Shown: positions 17,205 to 26,054, numbered from the stretch's first letter. The stretch is DNA of 64,000 nt from Halovenus marina (GCF_051414115.1 NZ_JBLKNZ010000001.1:682001-746000); one strand, 5' to 3'. Notes: generated by a model not told the origin, from the sequence alone. Numbers and translations are program-made.

Positions 17205-17283
17205 ACCCCGACAATTTACTGCCAGCGTTAAGAGTCTTGACGGTCTGCGGTCGCTGCCACGGCAAAACAGCCACTCATTTCAC

Positions 17284-17898
17284 CTATCCGAGCCGCTCGA
17301 CCAGTTCCCGCCCCTCGACGTAGGGGATCTCGTGTCGGTCGGCGTAGGCCTCGGCGGCCTCGGGCGACAGCGCCCGCCCGGACTCGTCGTCGAGCATCTC
17401 ACAGACGACGACAGCAAGGGGAATCCCGGCCGCCTTGGCGAGCGCAATCCCGAGTTCGGTGTGGCCCTGCCGCTCCGCGAGCAGTCCCGGCGCGGCCCGG
17501 AGCAGATGCACGTGGCCGGGCGATCGAAATCGTCCGGCGAAGTCGATGGTCTCGGGGTCGGCCGCTGCTTTGGCGAGTTCGCGGATCGTCAGCGAGCGGT
17601 CCGCGTCGGTGATCCCGGTTCTGGTGTCCCGGTGATTCACTGGGAGGGAAAACGACGACCGCTCGTCGTACGCCAGGTCGTGAGACCCGGCGGCGGGATG
17701 GGTCAGCGAATCGTGGAGAAAGGGGAGCTCGAAGGCGTCAGCGACCGCGTCGCTCAGGGCGACACAGACGAGTCCGCCCGCGTCGTTTCGCAGTCGCGCG
17801 ACTGCCTCCGGCGTGACTGCACCGGCGGGGTAGACCAGGTCGGTCTCGCCCTCGCGGTCGACCGCGTCGTGGATGCAGACAGGACGACCGGCCCGCAT
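17284..17898 (-). CDS. ribB: 3,4-dihydroxy-2-butanone 4-phosphate synthase
   Basis: RibB turns ribulose 5-phosphate into the four-carbon unit of riboflavin. Motifs DAVDREGETDLVYPA, GLVCVALS, HRDTRTGITDADRS, FRSPGHVHLLRA and RQGHTELGIALAKAAG match the family. The first ATG in frame (17898) cuts into the first helix: upstream codons still read VDAAIDA-MRAGRP, as in homologues, but no ATG, GTG or TTG lies between that point and the upstream in-frame stop. A CTG at 17953-17955 is the only near-cognate start. The gene lies just 3' of the riboflavin kinase/regulator gene and is surely co-transcribed. Confidence 0.9.
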   Translation of the reverse strand: MRAGRPVCIHDAVDREGETDLVYPAGAVTPEAVARLRNDAGGLVCVALSDAVADAFELPFLHDSLTHPAAGSHDLAYDERSSFSLPVNHRDTRTGITDADRSLTIRELAKAAADPETIDFAGRFRSPGHVHLLRAAPGLLAERQGHTELGIALAKAAGIPLAVVVCEMLDDESGRALSPEAAEAYADRHEIPYVEGRELVERLG

Positions 17899-17941
17899 CG
17901 CGTCGATAGCGGCATCGACACGCGCCTGTCCAGAGACCGTA

Positions 17942-18637
17942 TCACTCCGAGACAGAGACGGTCACCTCCGTTTCGTCATCGAGTTCCAGCTCCGCTCGAA
18001 GCCGGTCCGGCGCGATGACTTCGAGGTGGTCGTCGCCGTGGTGTGTCCGCTCGGGCGCGATGACGTGGGCCGTGTCGTAGGACCGACCGGCACTGGAGAG
18101 CGTCGCCGGGTAGCAGTACGCTGGCCCGTAGGTTCGCTCGTCGGTCTCCCAGCCCTCGATGGTGACCGGATCCACGGCGGAGAGTCGGGTGCGTGACCGG
18201 ACGCTGTCCTCGTCGAGGTCGATGTTGAGCGTGCCCGCGTACGGCTCGTAGCCGAGCTTGTCGCGAAACTGCGTCATGTAGCCATCGAGGGTGATGTAGT
18301 GACGCCCCTCACCCATTCCGCTGGTGACCGTGCCGGTCAGTTCGACGACCGTCTCGCCCTCGAAGATACGCTGGTAGGCGGCGTACTCGGCCTGCAGTCG
18401 CTGTGCGCCGCGGTCGGTTATCTCGACGAGCTGTCCGTCGGTGAGTATCTCCCGACTGATGTACTCGCCGTCTTCGAGCCGCTGCAGCCGCCGCGACGCG
18501 GTCTGGGTCGACGCGTCGAGACGGTCCGCGAGGTCGGCACACGAGAGTTTCTCAGTCCCGTCGAGTGCGCCGAGCGCAGCGAGCTCCCGGAGTGTCACCA
18601 CCCCGTCGTTGTCGAGTGATTGCCGTGCCTCCTGCAT
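17942..18637 (-). CDS. rbkR: RbkR-type CTP-dependent riboflavin kinase and regulator
   Basis: The 231-residue protein joins a winged-helix domain (about 10-85; TEKLSCADLADRLDASTQTASRRLQRLEDGEYISRE) to an archaeal riboflavin kinase domain (DUF120, about 95-225; GTVTSGMGEGRHYITLDGYMTQFRDKLGYEPYAGTLNIDL). Such proteins make FMN from riboflavin with CTP and are known to repress riboflavin genes in archaea. The ATG at 18637 was chosen; a TTG at 18643 is also possible. A perfect palindrome lies 40-55 bp upstream, fitting autoregulation of the rbkR-ribB operon. Confidence 0.92.
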   Translation of the reverse strand: MQEARQSLDNDGVVTLRELAALGALDGTEKLSCADLADRLDASTQTASRRLQRLEDGEYISREILTDGQLVEITDRGAQRLQAEYAAYQRIFEGETVVELTGTVTSGMGEGRHYITLDGYMTQFRDKLGYEPYAGTLNIDLDEDSVRSRTRLSAVDPVTIEGWETDERTYGPAYCYPATLSSAGRSYDTAHVIAPERTHHGDDHLEVIAPDRLRAELELDDETEVTVSVSE

Positions 18638-18665
18638 ACGCAAACCTTCGCCTCTGTACGCATAA

Positions 18666-18692
18666 GCATAACGGATGCGTTATGCATAACGC
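18666..18692. promoter_or_regulatory. Candidate RbkR operator
   Basis: GCGTTATGCATAACGC (18677-18692) is a perfect 16-bp palindrome. The half-site GCATAACG occurs at 18684-18691 and again at 18666-18673, exactly 18 bp apart. It sits in the promoter region of the rbkR-ribB operon, about 30-55 bp above the ATG, the expected place for a repressor site. Confidence 0.6.
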
Positions 18693-18740
18693 CACCGTTA
18701 TATTGGGGTGGGCCGAGCCGACTGCAGACGAAGGATCGCC

Positions 18741-19427
18741 TCAGGAATCGTTCACTTTCGCCGGGTCGGCGCTTTCGTCTGTCGAATCACTCGGTTCGTC
18801 CGCGGTCTCCCCGTCCGAGTTAGACCCGGACTCCTCGATGTTATCGATGGACTGTTCGCCGAACATCTTCGCGAGCGGTTCGTCGTCCGCGTCCCCGAAG
18901 CCAGCGCTCAGGATCCGGGTGAGTGAATCCTCGACGCTCTCGTCGATGACCGTGTAGCGGTCGGGATGTGCCTCGATGACGAAGCCGGTCGTGATGTTCG
19001 GAGAAGTCGGCAGAAAGAGCACGTCACGACCGTCGTCGGTCGTCTTGCCGGTCTGGAAAGCGGTCATCTGCAGTCCGTCCCAGACTTCGAGGCGAACCGG
19101 AGCCTGCAGGTCGCTGGTTCCCGACAGCGCCGTCTCGACGGCCATCTTCGAGGCGTTGTAGACGATTCGGAGCCCTGGCAGGCTGTTCATCACGTCGTCG
19201 ATGGCCCGTTCGAGGATCGCACCGACCGCGGTTCGCATCAGATAGCCGAAGGAAAACACCAGTAGAATGAAGATCACGATCGTGAGAAACACTCTGGCGG
19301 GCCCGTTGTCGACCGGTATCGGAACGGCGACGAGATAGCCGTATATCCAGAGTAACACGACGGCCGTAACCAGCAGTGGCGCCAGTACGATGAGCCCACT
19401 CGCGAAGTCACGCTTCCACGATGCCAT
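18741..19427 (-). CDS. DUF502 family membrane protein
   Basis: A 228-residue protein of DUF502. Two membrane segments lie near residues 10-32 (GLIVLAPLLVTAVVLLWIYGYLV) and 45-67 (RVFLTIVIFILLVFSFGYLM), followed by a soluble domain with MNSLPGLRIVYNASKM and FLPTSPNITTGFVIEAH, both typical of the family. The last 45 residues are an acidic Ser/Asp/Glu-rich tail ending STDESADPAKVNDS. The function of DUF502 is not known. It is monocistronic. Confidence 0.87.
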   Translation of the reverse strand: MASWKRDFASGLIVLAPLLVTAVVLLWIYGYLVAVPIPVDNGPARVFLTIVIFILLVFSFGYLMRTAVGAILERAIDDVMNSLPGLRIVYNASKMAVETALSGTSDLQAPVRLEVWDGLQMTAFQTGKTTDDGRDVLFLPTSPNITTGFVIEAHPDRYTVIDESVEDSLTRILSAGFGDADDEPLAKMFGEQSIDNIEESGSNSDGETADEPSDSTDESADPAKVNDS

Positions 19428-19506
19428 TACTCAACACACAGGGACGCGCTGTTATCAGTTTGTTCGTTTTCGATGGCAGATCGGCGCTTCTCGAACCGTG
19501 TGAGCG

Positions 19507-20346
19507 CTACTCGAACGGCGCGAGCGCCCGCAACGCGAAGGTGACGTTCTCCGTTCGCTCGGTCATTCGTCGATACAGATAGGCGGGCCACTTCCGTCCG
19601 TAGGGGACGTACTGATACAGGTCGTGATGTTGGGACAGGTCGCGCTGTGCGCCCGTCCGGACGCCCATGAGCATCTGTATCTCGTAGGGTGTTCCGTAGG
19701 TGGAATGCAGGTCTGCCGCCAGCGTGATCAGTTCCGGGTCGTGACTCCCCAGCGCGATGCCGTCGTCGAACGCCCGGAACATGTATCGGAGATGTTCGGC
19801 GGCCTGCTCGTCGATCCGTTCATGTGACTGATAGGCGACTGCAGTCGGCGGATTGTACGCGCCCTTGACGAGTCTGGCTTTTCCCGGCAGTTCGGCGAGT
19901 CGTTCGAGGTCCTCGCCAGTTCGACGCAAGTTCGCCTGCACGCAGATCCCCACACCGCCGTCGTGCTTGCGTGCCTGCGTCTCGAAAGCATCGAGCGTGG
20001 CGTCGACGGTGTCGTGGGCCTCCATGTCGACCCAGACGAACACGTTCTCGGCTGCTGCACGTTCGACGACTGCGTTCAGGTGTTTTCGGAAGGTCGCCTC
20101 GCTCACGTCCAGTCCAAGCTGGGTCGGCTTGACCGAGATGCAGGCGCGCAGGTCGGTTCCGGCGATGTCCTGAATGAGCTGACAGTACGCTCGGGCATCG
20201 GCGGCGGCCTCCGCGGGGTCGGCGTAGTGCTCACCGAGCAAGTTCAGGATCGTCCCGATCCCTTCTCTATCTCGTTGTCGAGCGTGTTCCAACGCCTCGG
20301 CGGCCGTCTCGCCACCGAGAAAGCGGCGGGCCAGCGGCGGGAGCAT
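19507..20346 (-). CDS. Proline dehydrogenase
   Basis: This 279-residue monofunctional FAD enzyme oxidises proline to pyrroline-5-carboxylate. Motifs include CISVKPTQLGL near residue 80, VFVWVDMEAHDTVDATLD, KARLVKGAYNPP with the catalytic Lys region, FRAFDDGIALGSHDP and the C-terminal YQYVPYGRKWPAYLYRRMTER that forms the proline site. The length fits short PutA-type proteins of Gram-positives and archaea. No P5C dehydrogenase gene is next to it. Confidence 0.9.
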   Translation of the reverse strand: MLPPLARRFLGGETAAEALEHARQRDREGIGTILNLLGEHYADPAEAAADARAYCQLIQDIAGTDLRACISVKPTQLGLDVSEATFRKHLNAVVERAAAENVFVWVDMEAHDTVDATLDAFETQARKHDGGVGICVQANLRRTGEDLERLAELPGKARLVKGAYNPPTAVAYQSHERIDEQAAEHLRYMFRAFDDGIALGSHDPELITLAADLHSTYGTPYEIQMLMGVRTGAQRDLSQHHDLYQYVPYGRKWPAYLYRRMTERTENVTFALRALAPFE

Positions 20347-20486
20347 ACCCTTACTTGGGGATCATGTGGCTTCAACGTACGGCCTGGGAACACAGCGGAA
20401 GTGCTGATTCAGCCGCTCCGGCCCGCCAGACTCGAACCCCATCGAGACCGCAACGTTAAGTCCGAAGGGGAAACAATCCTGTATCG

Positions 20487-21926
20487 ATGGATCCGGTACC
20501 GGAACTCGCAACGCGAGCGCAGGCCTGTGCGGAGCGACTCCACGCCGCCGACTCGGTGTTGCTCGCCTCGCACATCGACGCCGACGGCCTCACGAGCGCT
20601 GCGATTGCCTCGCGGGCGCTCGAACGTGCCGACATCTCCCACGAGGTCGTGTTCAAAAAGCAACTCGACGAGGACGCAATCGCCTCGATTGCCGCCCGCG
20701 AGTACGACACTGTGCTCTTCACTGACTTCGGGAGCGGGCAACTCGACATCATCGCCGCCCACGAGGCGGCCGGTGATTTCGACCCGGTCATCGCTGACCA
20801 CCACCAGCCAGCAGACGAGACGACGGAGTTTCATCTCAATCCGCTGCTCGAAGGTATCGACGGCGCGTCAGAACTGTCCGGTGCCGGTGCCACATATATC
20901 CTCGCGCGTGCGCTCGAACAAACCGAGACCCCCCTGCAGGACGCCGGCGACCCACCGTACGACAACCGCGACCTCGCCGGTCTTGCAGTCGTCGGTGCGG
21001 TGGGGGACATGCAGGCCGTCGACGGCGAACTCGTCGGAACGAACCGGAAGATAGTCGAGGAGGGTATCGAGGCCGGTGTCCTGACGGAGGGGACCGATCT
21101 CGCGCTGTACGGCAAGCAGACTCGGCCGCTGCCGAAACTGCTCGAATACGCGAGCGAGGTGCGGATTCCGGGCATCTCGAACGACAAACAGGGCGCAGTG
21201 AACTTCCTCTCGGAACTCGACATCGACCTGCAGCGGGACGGGGAGTGGCGACGCTGGGTCGACCTGACCGACGACGAGCGTCAGACAGTCGCCAGCGCGC
21301 TCCTCCAGCGCGCGCTCAAACGCGGCGTTCCAGCCGAGAAGGCCCAACGACTCGTCGGGACGACTTACACGCTCGAAGCCGAACCCGCCGGAACGGAACT
21401 CAGAGACGCGAGCGAGTTCTCGACGCTTCTGAACGCGACCGCGCGATACGAGCGAGCGGACGTCGGCCTCGCGGTGTGTCTGGGCGACCGGGCGGCTGCG
21501 CTCGACCGCGCACAGACACTTCTCGCCAACCACCGCCGGAATCTCTCCGAGGGGTTGCAGACCGTGAAAGAGCGCGGCGTCGAGGAGATGGAGCACGTCC
21601 AGTGGTTCGACGCCGAGGATTCGATCCGCGAGACCATCGTCGGCATCGTCGCCGGGATGGCACTTGGCACCGATGGCGTCGACCCGGACCGCCCGATCAT
21701 CGCCTTCGCGGACAAGGAGGGCGGCGAAACCAAGATTTCCGCGCGCGGCACCGGGCCACTCGTTGGTCGCGGGTTAGATCTCTCGGCGGTCGTCGGTGAG
21801 GCAGCACGGTCGGTGGGCGGAGACGGCGGCGGGCACGACATCGCTGCGGGTGCGACCATCCCCGACGAGAAGAAGGAGGCGTTTCTCGACCGCGCCGATT
21901 CGGTCGTGAGCGAGCAACTCAGCTAG
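20487..21926 (+). CDS. DHH-family single-strand nuclease (RecJ/GAN-like)
   Basis: The 479-residue protein has the DHH phosphoesterase metal motifs: SHIDADGLTSA, VLFTDFGSGQ and VIADHHQP in the first 100 residues. The C-terminal DHHA1 part includes ISARGTGPLVGRGLDLSAVV and GGDGGGHDIAAGATIP. Archaeal RecJ-like proteins of this type degrade single-stranded DNA or RNA, and some (GAN) bind the GINS replication complex. Nothing in the neighbourhood decides between these roles. It converges with the DUF7282 gene. Confidence 0.88.
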   Translation: MDPVPELATRAQACAERLHAADSVLLASHIDADGLTSAAIASRALERADISHEVVFKKQLDEDAIASIAAREYDTVLFTDFGSGQLDIIAAHEAAGDFDPVIADHHQPADETTEFHLNPLLEGIDGASELSGAGATYILARALEQTETPLQDAGDPPYDNRDLAGLAVVGAVGDMQAVDGELVGTNRKIVEEGIEAGVLTEGTDLALYGKQTRPLPKLLEYASEVRIPGISNDKQGAVNFLSELDIDLQRDGEWRRWVDLTDDERQTVASALLQRALKRGVPAEKAQRLVGTTYTLEAEPAGTELRDASEFSTLLNATARYERADVGLAVCLGDRAAALDRAQTLLANHRRNLSEGLQTVKERGVEEMEHVQWFDAEDSIRETIVGIVAGMALGTDGVDPDRPIIAFADKEGGETKISARGTGPLVGRGLDLSAVVGEAARSVGGDGGGHDIAAGATIPDEKKEAFLDRADSVVSEQLS

Positions 21927-21969
21927 TCGAGAAACGAGGAAGTGCCGAAAAAAGTGGTTCTGTCTGCAG

Positions 21970-24042
21970 TCAGGCCAGCCGACGGGCCGCGACGAGTGCG
22001 GCCGCGAGGAAGGCGACGAACGCAGCGGCGATGCCGAATCCAGGGCCGCTGTCGTCGGCGCTGTCCCCGTCGGAATCGTCGTTCATGTCATCGTCGCCAG
22101 CGGAGTCGTCGCTGTCGTCCATCCCATCATCGCCAGCCGAATCATCGCCATCGTCCATCCCGTTGTCACCGTCGCCCATGCCGTCATCCGAGACGGAGAC
22201 GTCGATGTTGTCCATCACCGGTGCGGACGCGGCCACGTACGGGCCATCTTCAGCACCCTCGCTCGTGACGAAGTCGTAGGCCTGGTTGCCGTTGGTGTCC
22301 AGGTGAGCCATCGCGAACAGAGTGTCGTTCTCTTCCAGTGGCTCGTCGAGCGTGACCGAGACGTTCGTGTGGGTTCCGGGTGCGAGGTACTCGCTGGTCC
22401 CGCGGATGCTCTCGATGACCGCGCCGTCAGTCAGCGAGGAGTCGTGGATGGTCACGAAGCCGCCGTTGTGGAGCGTCGCCTGCTCGATGACGACAGTCTC
22501 ACCGCTCGATGCGTCAGCGTCTGCAAAGACTGCCGCGGTGACACTCACCGTTCCGGAGTCCATGACGATGTTGCCATCAGCGGTGTAGGGGCCGTCTTCG
22601 CCGCCCTCGCTCGTGACGAAGTCGTACGTCTGGTTGTCGTTCGTGTCCTGGTGAGCCATCGCGAACACCTGATTCGGTTCGGTCAGCGGGTCGTCGAGTT
22701 CGACGACGACGTTCTCGTGTGACCCGGCTTCGAGGTACTCGCTGGTGCCGCGGATGCTCTCGATGACCGCACCCGCAGCCAGTGAGCTATCGTGGATGGT
22801 CACGAACCCGCCCTCAGCGAGGTCAACGTGGTCGACGACGACGGCCGTGCCGTCGGCGGTCTGGCGGTCGATGGTGACGCTCGCGGAGACGGTCACCTCG
22901 CCCGAGGCCAGCACGATGTCGCCGTCAGCGGTGTAGGGTCCGTCCGCGTCACCCTCACTTGTGGCGAAGTCGTAGGCCTGGTTGTCGTTCGTGTCCTGGT
23001 GGGCCATCGGGATGAGCGTCCCGTCCTCCGCAAGCGGGTCGTCGAGCGTGACGACGACGTTGCGGTGGATCCCTGGCGCGAGGTACTCGCTGGTCCCGCG
23101 GATGCTCTCGAAGGTCGCGCCGTCGTTCAGCGTCGAATCGTGCATCGTGACGAACCCACCGTTGGGGAGGAAGACTTCCTCGACGACGACGGTCGTTCCG
23201 CCCGACGCCTGGGGCGCGAACGTCACGGACGCACTGTTGCTCATCTCGACCTGCGCGTCGTCGAGGACAGCGTTCCCGTCAGCGTTCACGAAGGGGCCGT
23301 CGGCCTCGCCGTTCGTGTCGACGAAATCGTACTCCTGGTTGTCGTTCGTGTCGCGGTGGGCCATCGGAAGGAGCGTATCGTCGTTCTGGAGCGGCTCGTC
23401 CAGCTGAATCCGCAGGTTCTCGTAGGTTCCGGGTGCGAGGTACTCGCTGGTCCCGCGCACGCTCTCGAAGGTCGCTCCGTCGAGCAGGCTGGAGTCGTGT
23501 ACCGTCACGAACCCGCCCTCGGAGAGTTCGACGTGGTCGACGATGACGTACGTCCCCTCGGAGTTCTGTCCGCTGAAGGACACGCTCGCGGAGACGGTCA
23601 CCGGCGCGTCGTCCATGACGATGTTCCCGTCGACGGTGTAGGGACCGTCCGCCTCGCCGTTCGAGGAGACGAACGTGTACGCGCGGTCACCGTTCGTATC
23701 CTGGTGGGCCATCGCGTGGAAGGTGCCGTCCGTGATCCCCTCGTCGAGGTGAACGGTCACGTTCTCGTGTGTGCCCGGTTCGAGGTAGGTGCTCGTCCCG
23801 ACGACACTCGCGAGGGTCGCCCCGTCGGTGAGTGTGCTGTCGTGGATGGTGACGAAGCCACCCTCGGGAAGCACCACCTCGTCGACGGTGATGGTTTCAC
23901 CGCCGGACGTGGTTCCCTCGAAGGTGACACTCGCCTGGTGTTGGTCTGCCGATGCCGGTGTTGCGAGGACCCCGATCCCGCCGACGAATGCCGACGCGAT
24001 GAGGGCTGCAACCATTACGACTGTGTATGCGCGTTGACGCAT
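21970..24042 (-). CDS. Five-repeat DUF7282 surface protein with PGF-CTERM tail
   Basis: A 690-residue exported protein. The signal peptide spans about residues 1-32 (VVMVAALIASAFVGGIGVLATPASA). Five repeats of about 115 residues begin near 37, 153, 270, 385 and 501; each contains GGFVTIHDS, ESIRGTSEYLAPGTH and MAHQDTNDNQ-YDFVTSEG. A linker of Asp/Ser/Gly follows, then the sorting tail GPGFGIAAAFVAFLAAALVAARRLA, which matches PGF-CTERM signals processed by archaeosortase. It is probably anchored to the cell surface. A TATA box lies 19-28 bp above the ATG. Ligand and function are unknown. Confidence 0.88.
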   Translation of the reverse strand: MRQRAYTVVMVAALIASAFVGGIGVLATPASADQHQASVTFEGTTSGGETITVDEVVLPEGGFVTIHDSTLTDGATLASVVGTSTYLEPGTHENVTVHLDEGITDGTFHAMAHQDTNGDRAYTFVSSNGEADGPYTVDGNIVMDDAPVTVSASVSFSGQNSEGTYVIVDHVELSEGGFVTVHDSSLLDGATFESVRGTSEYLAPGTYENLRIQLDEPLQNDDTLLPMAHRDTNDNQEYDFVDTNGEADGPFVNADGNAVLDDAQVEMSNSASVTFAPQASGGTTVVVEEVFLPNGGFVTMHDSTLNDGATFESIRGTSEYLAPGIHRNVVVTLDDPLAEDGTLIPMAHQDTNDNQAYDFATSEGDADGPYTADGDIVLASGEVTVSASVTIDRQTADGTAVVVDHVDLAEGGFVTIHDSSLAAGAVIESIRGTSEYLEAGSHENVVVELDDPLTEPNQVFAMAHQDTNDNQTYDFVTSEGGEDGPYTADGNIVMDSGTVSVTAAVFADADASSGETVVIEQATLHNGGFVTIHDSSLTDGAVIESIRGTSEYLAPGTHTNVSVTLDEPLEENDTLFAMAHLDTNGNQAYDFVTSEGAEDGPYVAASAPVMDNIDVSVSDDGMGDGDNGMDDGDDSAGDDGMDDSDDSAGDDDMNDDSDGDSADDSGPGFGIAAAFVAFLAAALVAARRLA

Positions 24043-24060
24043 ATCAAATGCGATGGAGAG

Positions 24061-24070
24061 TACTTAAAAG
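24061..24070 (-). promoter_or_regulatory. TATA box for the surface protein gene
   Basis: CTTTTAAGTA on the minus strand is 19-28 bp above the ATG at 24042, so the mRNA is probably leaderless. Confidence 0.55.
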
Positions 24071-24211
24071 AAGATTTTCCGAACTCCGGCCGGACTCTCA
24101 CCCAATTTCGCCCCCAAAGTCGACAACGTAGCTGGAATGATCGACGATACCCTACGCAAAAATTTGCTGTCCGCAACAAAATCTGAAGTATTTAAAAGCG
24201 GCGGCGAACGG

Positions 24212-24517
24212 TTAGTCCCACGTCACCCAGAGGAGAAAGGCCAGTCCGAGCGTTTCGAGGACGTGCAGTGCCATCATCCCTCGCCAGGCGATGTCGGGAA
24301 CGTCGGAGGCGAACCAGGAAGACAGCATTGGGTCGACCATGTAGATGTACAGCGACAGCGCGTTCCGTGCGAGCAGGAAGACTGCGAACATTCCGAGTCC
24401 GAGCGTATGCTTCGAGCGAAATTCGAGGTAGTTGCGCCCCCAGACAAAGAGCAACACCGTGAGGAACACGACGTTGATGCCTGCCGCGAGGCGAGCGATA
24501 TCGAACCAGAGACTCAT
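24212..24517 (-). CDS. Small membrane protein, unknown
   Basis: A 101-residue protein with three hydrophobic segments: about 6-24 (IARLAAGINVVFLTVLLFVW), 37-57 (TLGLGMFAVFLLARNALSLYIYM) and 78-98 (GMMALHVLETLGLAFLLWVTW). I do not recognise a named family, although the pattern is common in haloarchaea next to small winged-helix regulators. The upstream gene on the same strand encodes such a regulator, with 114 bp between them, so they may be an operon. Confidence 0.7.
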   Translation of the reverse strand: MSLWFDIARLAAGINVVFLTVLLFVWGRNYLEFRSKHTLGLGMFAVFLLARNALSLYIYMVDPMLSSWFASDVPDIAWRGMMALHVLETLGLAFLLWVTWD

Positions 24518-24631
24518 CGTATGTCACCTACCCTGTGCATCCGTATAACCACTTTCCCAATTTCGTTCCAAAACGGTCCCGAAACCGGCCCACGTATGCG
24601 CGAGATGACTCCTGTCATGGCTTTTCTCCTG

Positions 24632-24913
24632 TCATGATTCGTCGACCTGCTCGATGATCGTAGTGACTGTGTCCCAGTGTTGCCGTGTGCGGTCTGTGGG
24701 GAGATACACTGCGCCGTAGTCGTCGCCGCTTGACTGTACCACGTCGTTGTCGACCAGCACGTCGAGGTGGTGTCGCACCGTCTTGTAGTCGAGATCGAGA
24801 TCGTCGGCAAGCTGGTTCGCGTTCCGGGGGCGCTCGTCCAGCGCACGGAGCAGGCGCACGCGGTTTTTGCCACCGCGCGTCCCTGTCAGTACGTACCAGA
24901 GAACACCCTCCAT
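24632..24913 (-). CDS. Winged-helix transcriptional regulator (ArsR-like)
   Basis: The 93-residue protein is essentially one winged-helix domain: LTGTRGGKNRVRLLRALDERPRNANQLADDLDLDYKTVRHHLDVLVDNDVVQSSGDDYGAVYLPT. It has no added effector domain. ATG 24913 was chosen because the family start MEGVLWYVL is there; the open frame extends 36 bp further. It probably regulates the downstream small membrane protein or itself. Confidence 0.8.
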   Translation of the reverse strand: MEGVLWYVLTGTRGGKNRVRLLRALDERPRNANQLADDLDLDYKTVRHHLDVLVDNDVVQSSGDDYGAVYLPTDRTRQHWDTVTTIIEQVDES

Positions 24914-24987
24914 TACCCAGTTAGTCGGAGCGCTTGATTGTAATAGCATCGCTCGTCGGAGGCACGACGAGCAGAAACGCGGCAGGA

Positions 24988-25060
24988 TAGTCCCGGGAGG
25001 ATTCGAACCTCCGTCGTAGCCCCCAGAAGGCTACATGATTGGCCACTACACCACGGGACT
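24988..25060 (-). tRNA. tRNA-Gln (anticodon CUG)
   Basis: The minus strand folds into a cloverleaf: acceptor AGTCCCG pairs with CGGGACT (7 bp), the anticodon arm TAGCC-TTCTGGG-GGCTA gives loop anticodon CTG, and the T arm GGAGG-TTCGAAT-CCTCC is standard. The discriminator base is A. No intron is present and the CCA end is not encoded. It reads CAG glutamine codons. Confidence 0.93.
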
Positions 25061-25107
25061 TCACTCCTCGATAATCAACGGCTGTACTTATGCGTGTCGT
25101 AAGCAGT

Positions 25108-25905
25108 TCAGCCATTCAATTGTGAGTCTCCCGAATGAACTATTCGATGACAGTTCGCACAGAGTACGTCGCACTTTTCTATTTCGCGTTCGATTTCCTC
25201 TCGTTGACGCCCGTCAGAGACGAGCTGTGAGACGGACTGTCGCTTCTCGCCAGTGTGATGAAAGACAAGCGACCGCGGATCCGACTCGTCACAGTTGGCA
25301 CAACCTCGCGTTTGTTTGTAGTCGTGCAGCCACCCCCGTAACGTGTTCTCGCCATCTCGTCTCTTTCCGTGTGCTCTTCTGTGACAGTTCGCACAGAGTA
25401 TCATGCAGTTCGAGAGTTCTTCTGCAAGCTTCTCTCGGCGGTATCCATACGTAACCATCTCGACGAGCGCCATCGTTTTCTCCGCCCCGTCGGTGTGGTG
25501 TGCATCCAGTACCGTGAGGTCGGTCACATCACAGCCCTCACAGCCAATCTTTGCCTTCTGTTCGTTTACCCAATCGCGGAGTCGAGATCGCCGCTGTAGT
25601 GTCCGTTCTGTGTTCCACTCTCGGTTCCGGTAGTGCCAGCGCTGGTCGACCGTGAGTTCGTCCCACCCAACATCTGATGGGAGGTCGACATGATCCGGCT
25701 TCGACGAAACTCGTGTTCCCCTTGATGGATTTGTCTTCAGGCCAGCTCGCTCTTTTGCTTCGTTCCAGCCACCGATGACACGAATTATCGTTCCGGACGC
25801 TGGTGTCAGCCCGAGTTCCTCGTACTCCGCTTTTGTCGGTGACTCCCCCAATTGCGAGGCTGCCTCTTGCAGTGCAATTAGACACTCTCGCTCGCTCGTC
25901 TGCAT
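25108..25905 (-). CDS. Homing-endonuclease-associated repeat protein with two HNH modules
   Basis: The 265-residue protein begins with a homing endonuclease associated repeat (about 5-55; EAASQLGESPTKAEYEELGLTPASGTIIRVIGGWNEAKERAGL). Two HNH-like zinc modules follow: CEGC...AHHTDG...CMILCANCHRRAH (about 125-185) and CANC...FHHTGE...CDVLCANCHRIVH (about 203-260). Each keeps a Cys pair, an HH, and a CxxCH, which would bind zinc and metal for DNA cleavage. ATG 25905 was chosen over an upstream TTG. It lies next to the tRNA-Gln gene with no intron or intein nearby. It could be a free-standing mobile nuclease, restriction nuclease or defence protein. Confidence 0.78.
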   Translation of the reverse strand: MQTSERECLIALQEAASQLGESPTKAEYEELGLTPASGTIIRVIGGWNEAKERAGLKTNPSRGTRVSSKPDHVDLPSDVGWDELTVDQRWHYRNREWNTERTLQRRSRLRDWVNEQKAKIGCEGCDVTDLTVLDAHHTDGAEKTMALVEMVTYGYRREKLAEELSNCMILCANCHRRAHGKRRDGENTLRGWLHDYKQTRGCANCDESDPRSLVFHHTGEKRQSVSQLVSDGRQREEIEREIEKCDVLCANCHRIVHSGDSQLNG

Positions 25906-26054
25906 ACACAACCAGACGAACTGACAGTCCCTAAGACATCACCACGCAGTGGAACTAATACTTCAAATACAAAAACGAGCGAGTCACGAAACGCTTCTCT
26001 TGAGCCACAACCCAGACCGATACCTACATACTCACGGACGCGCGAGACGCGAGT

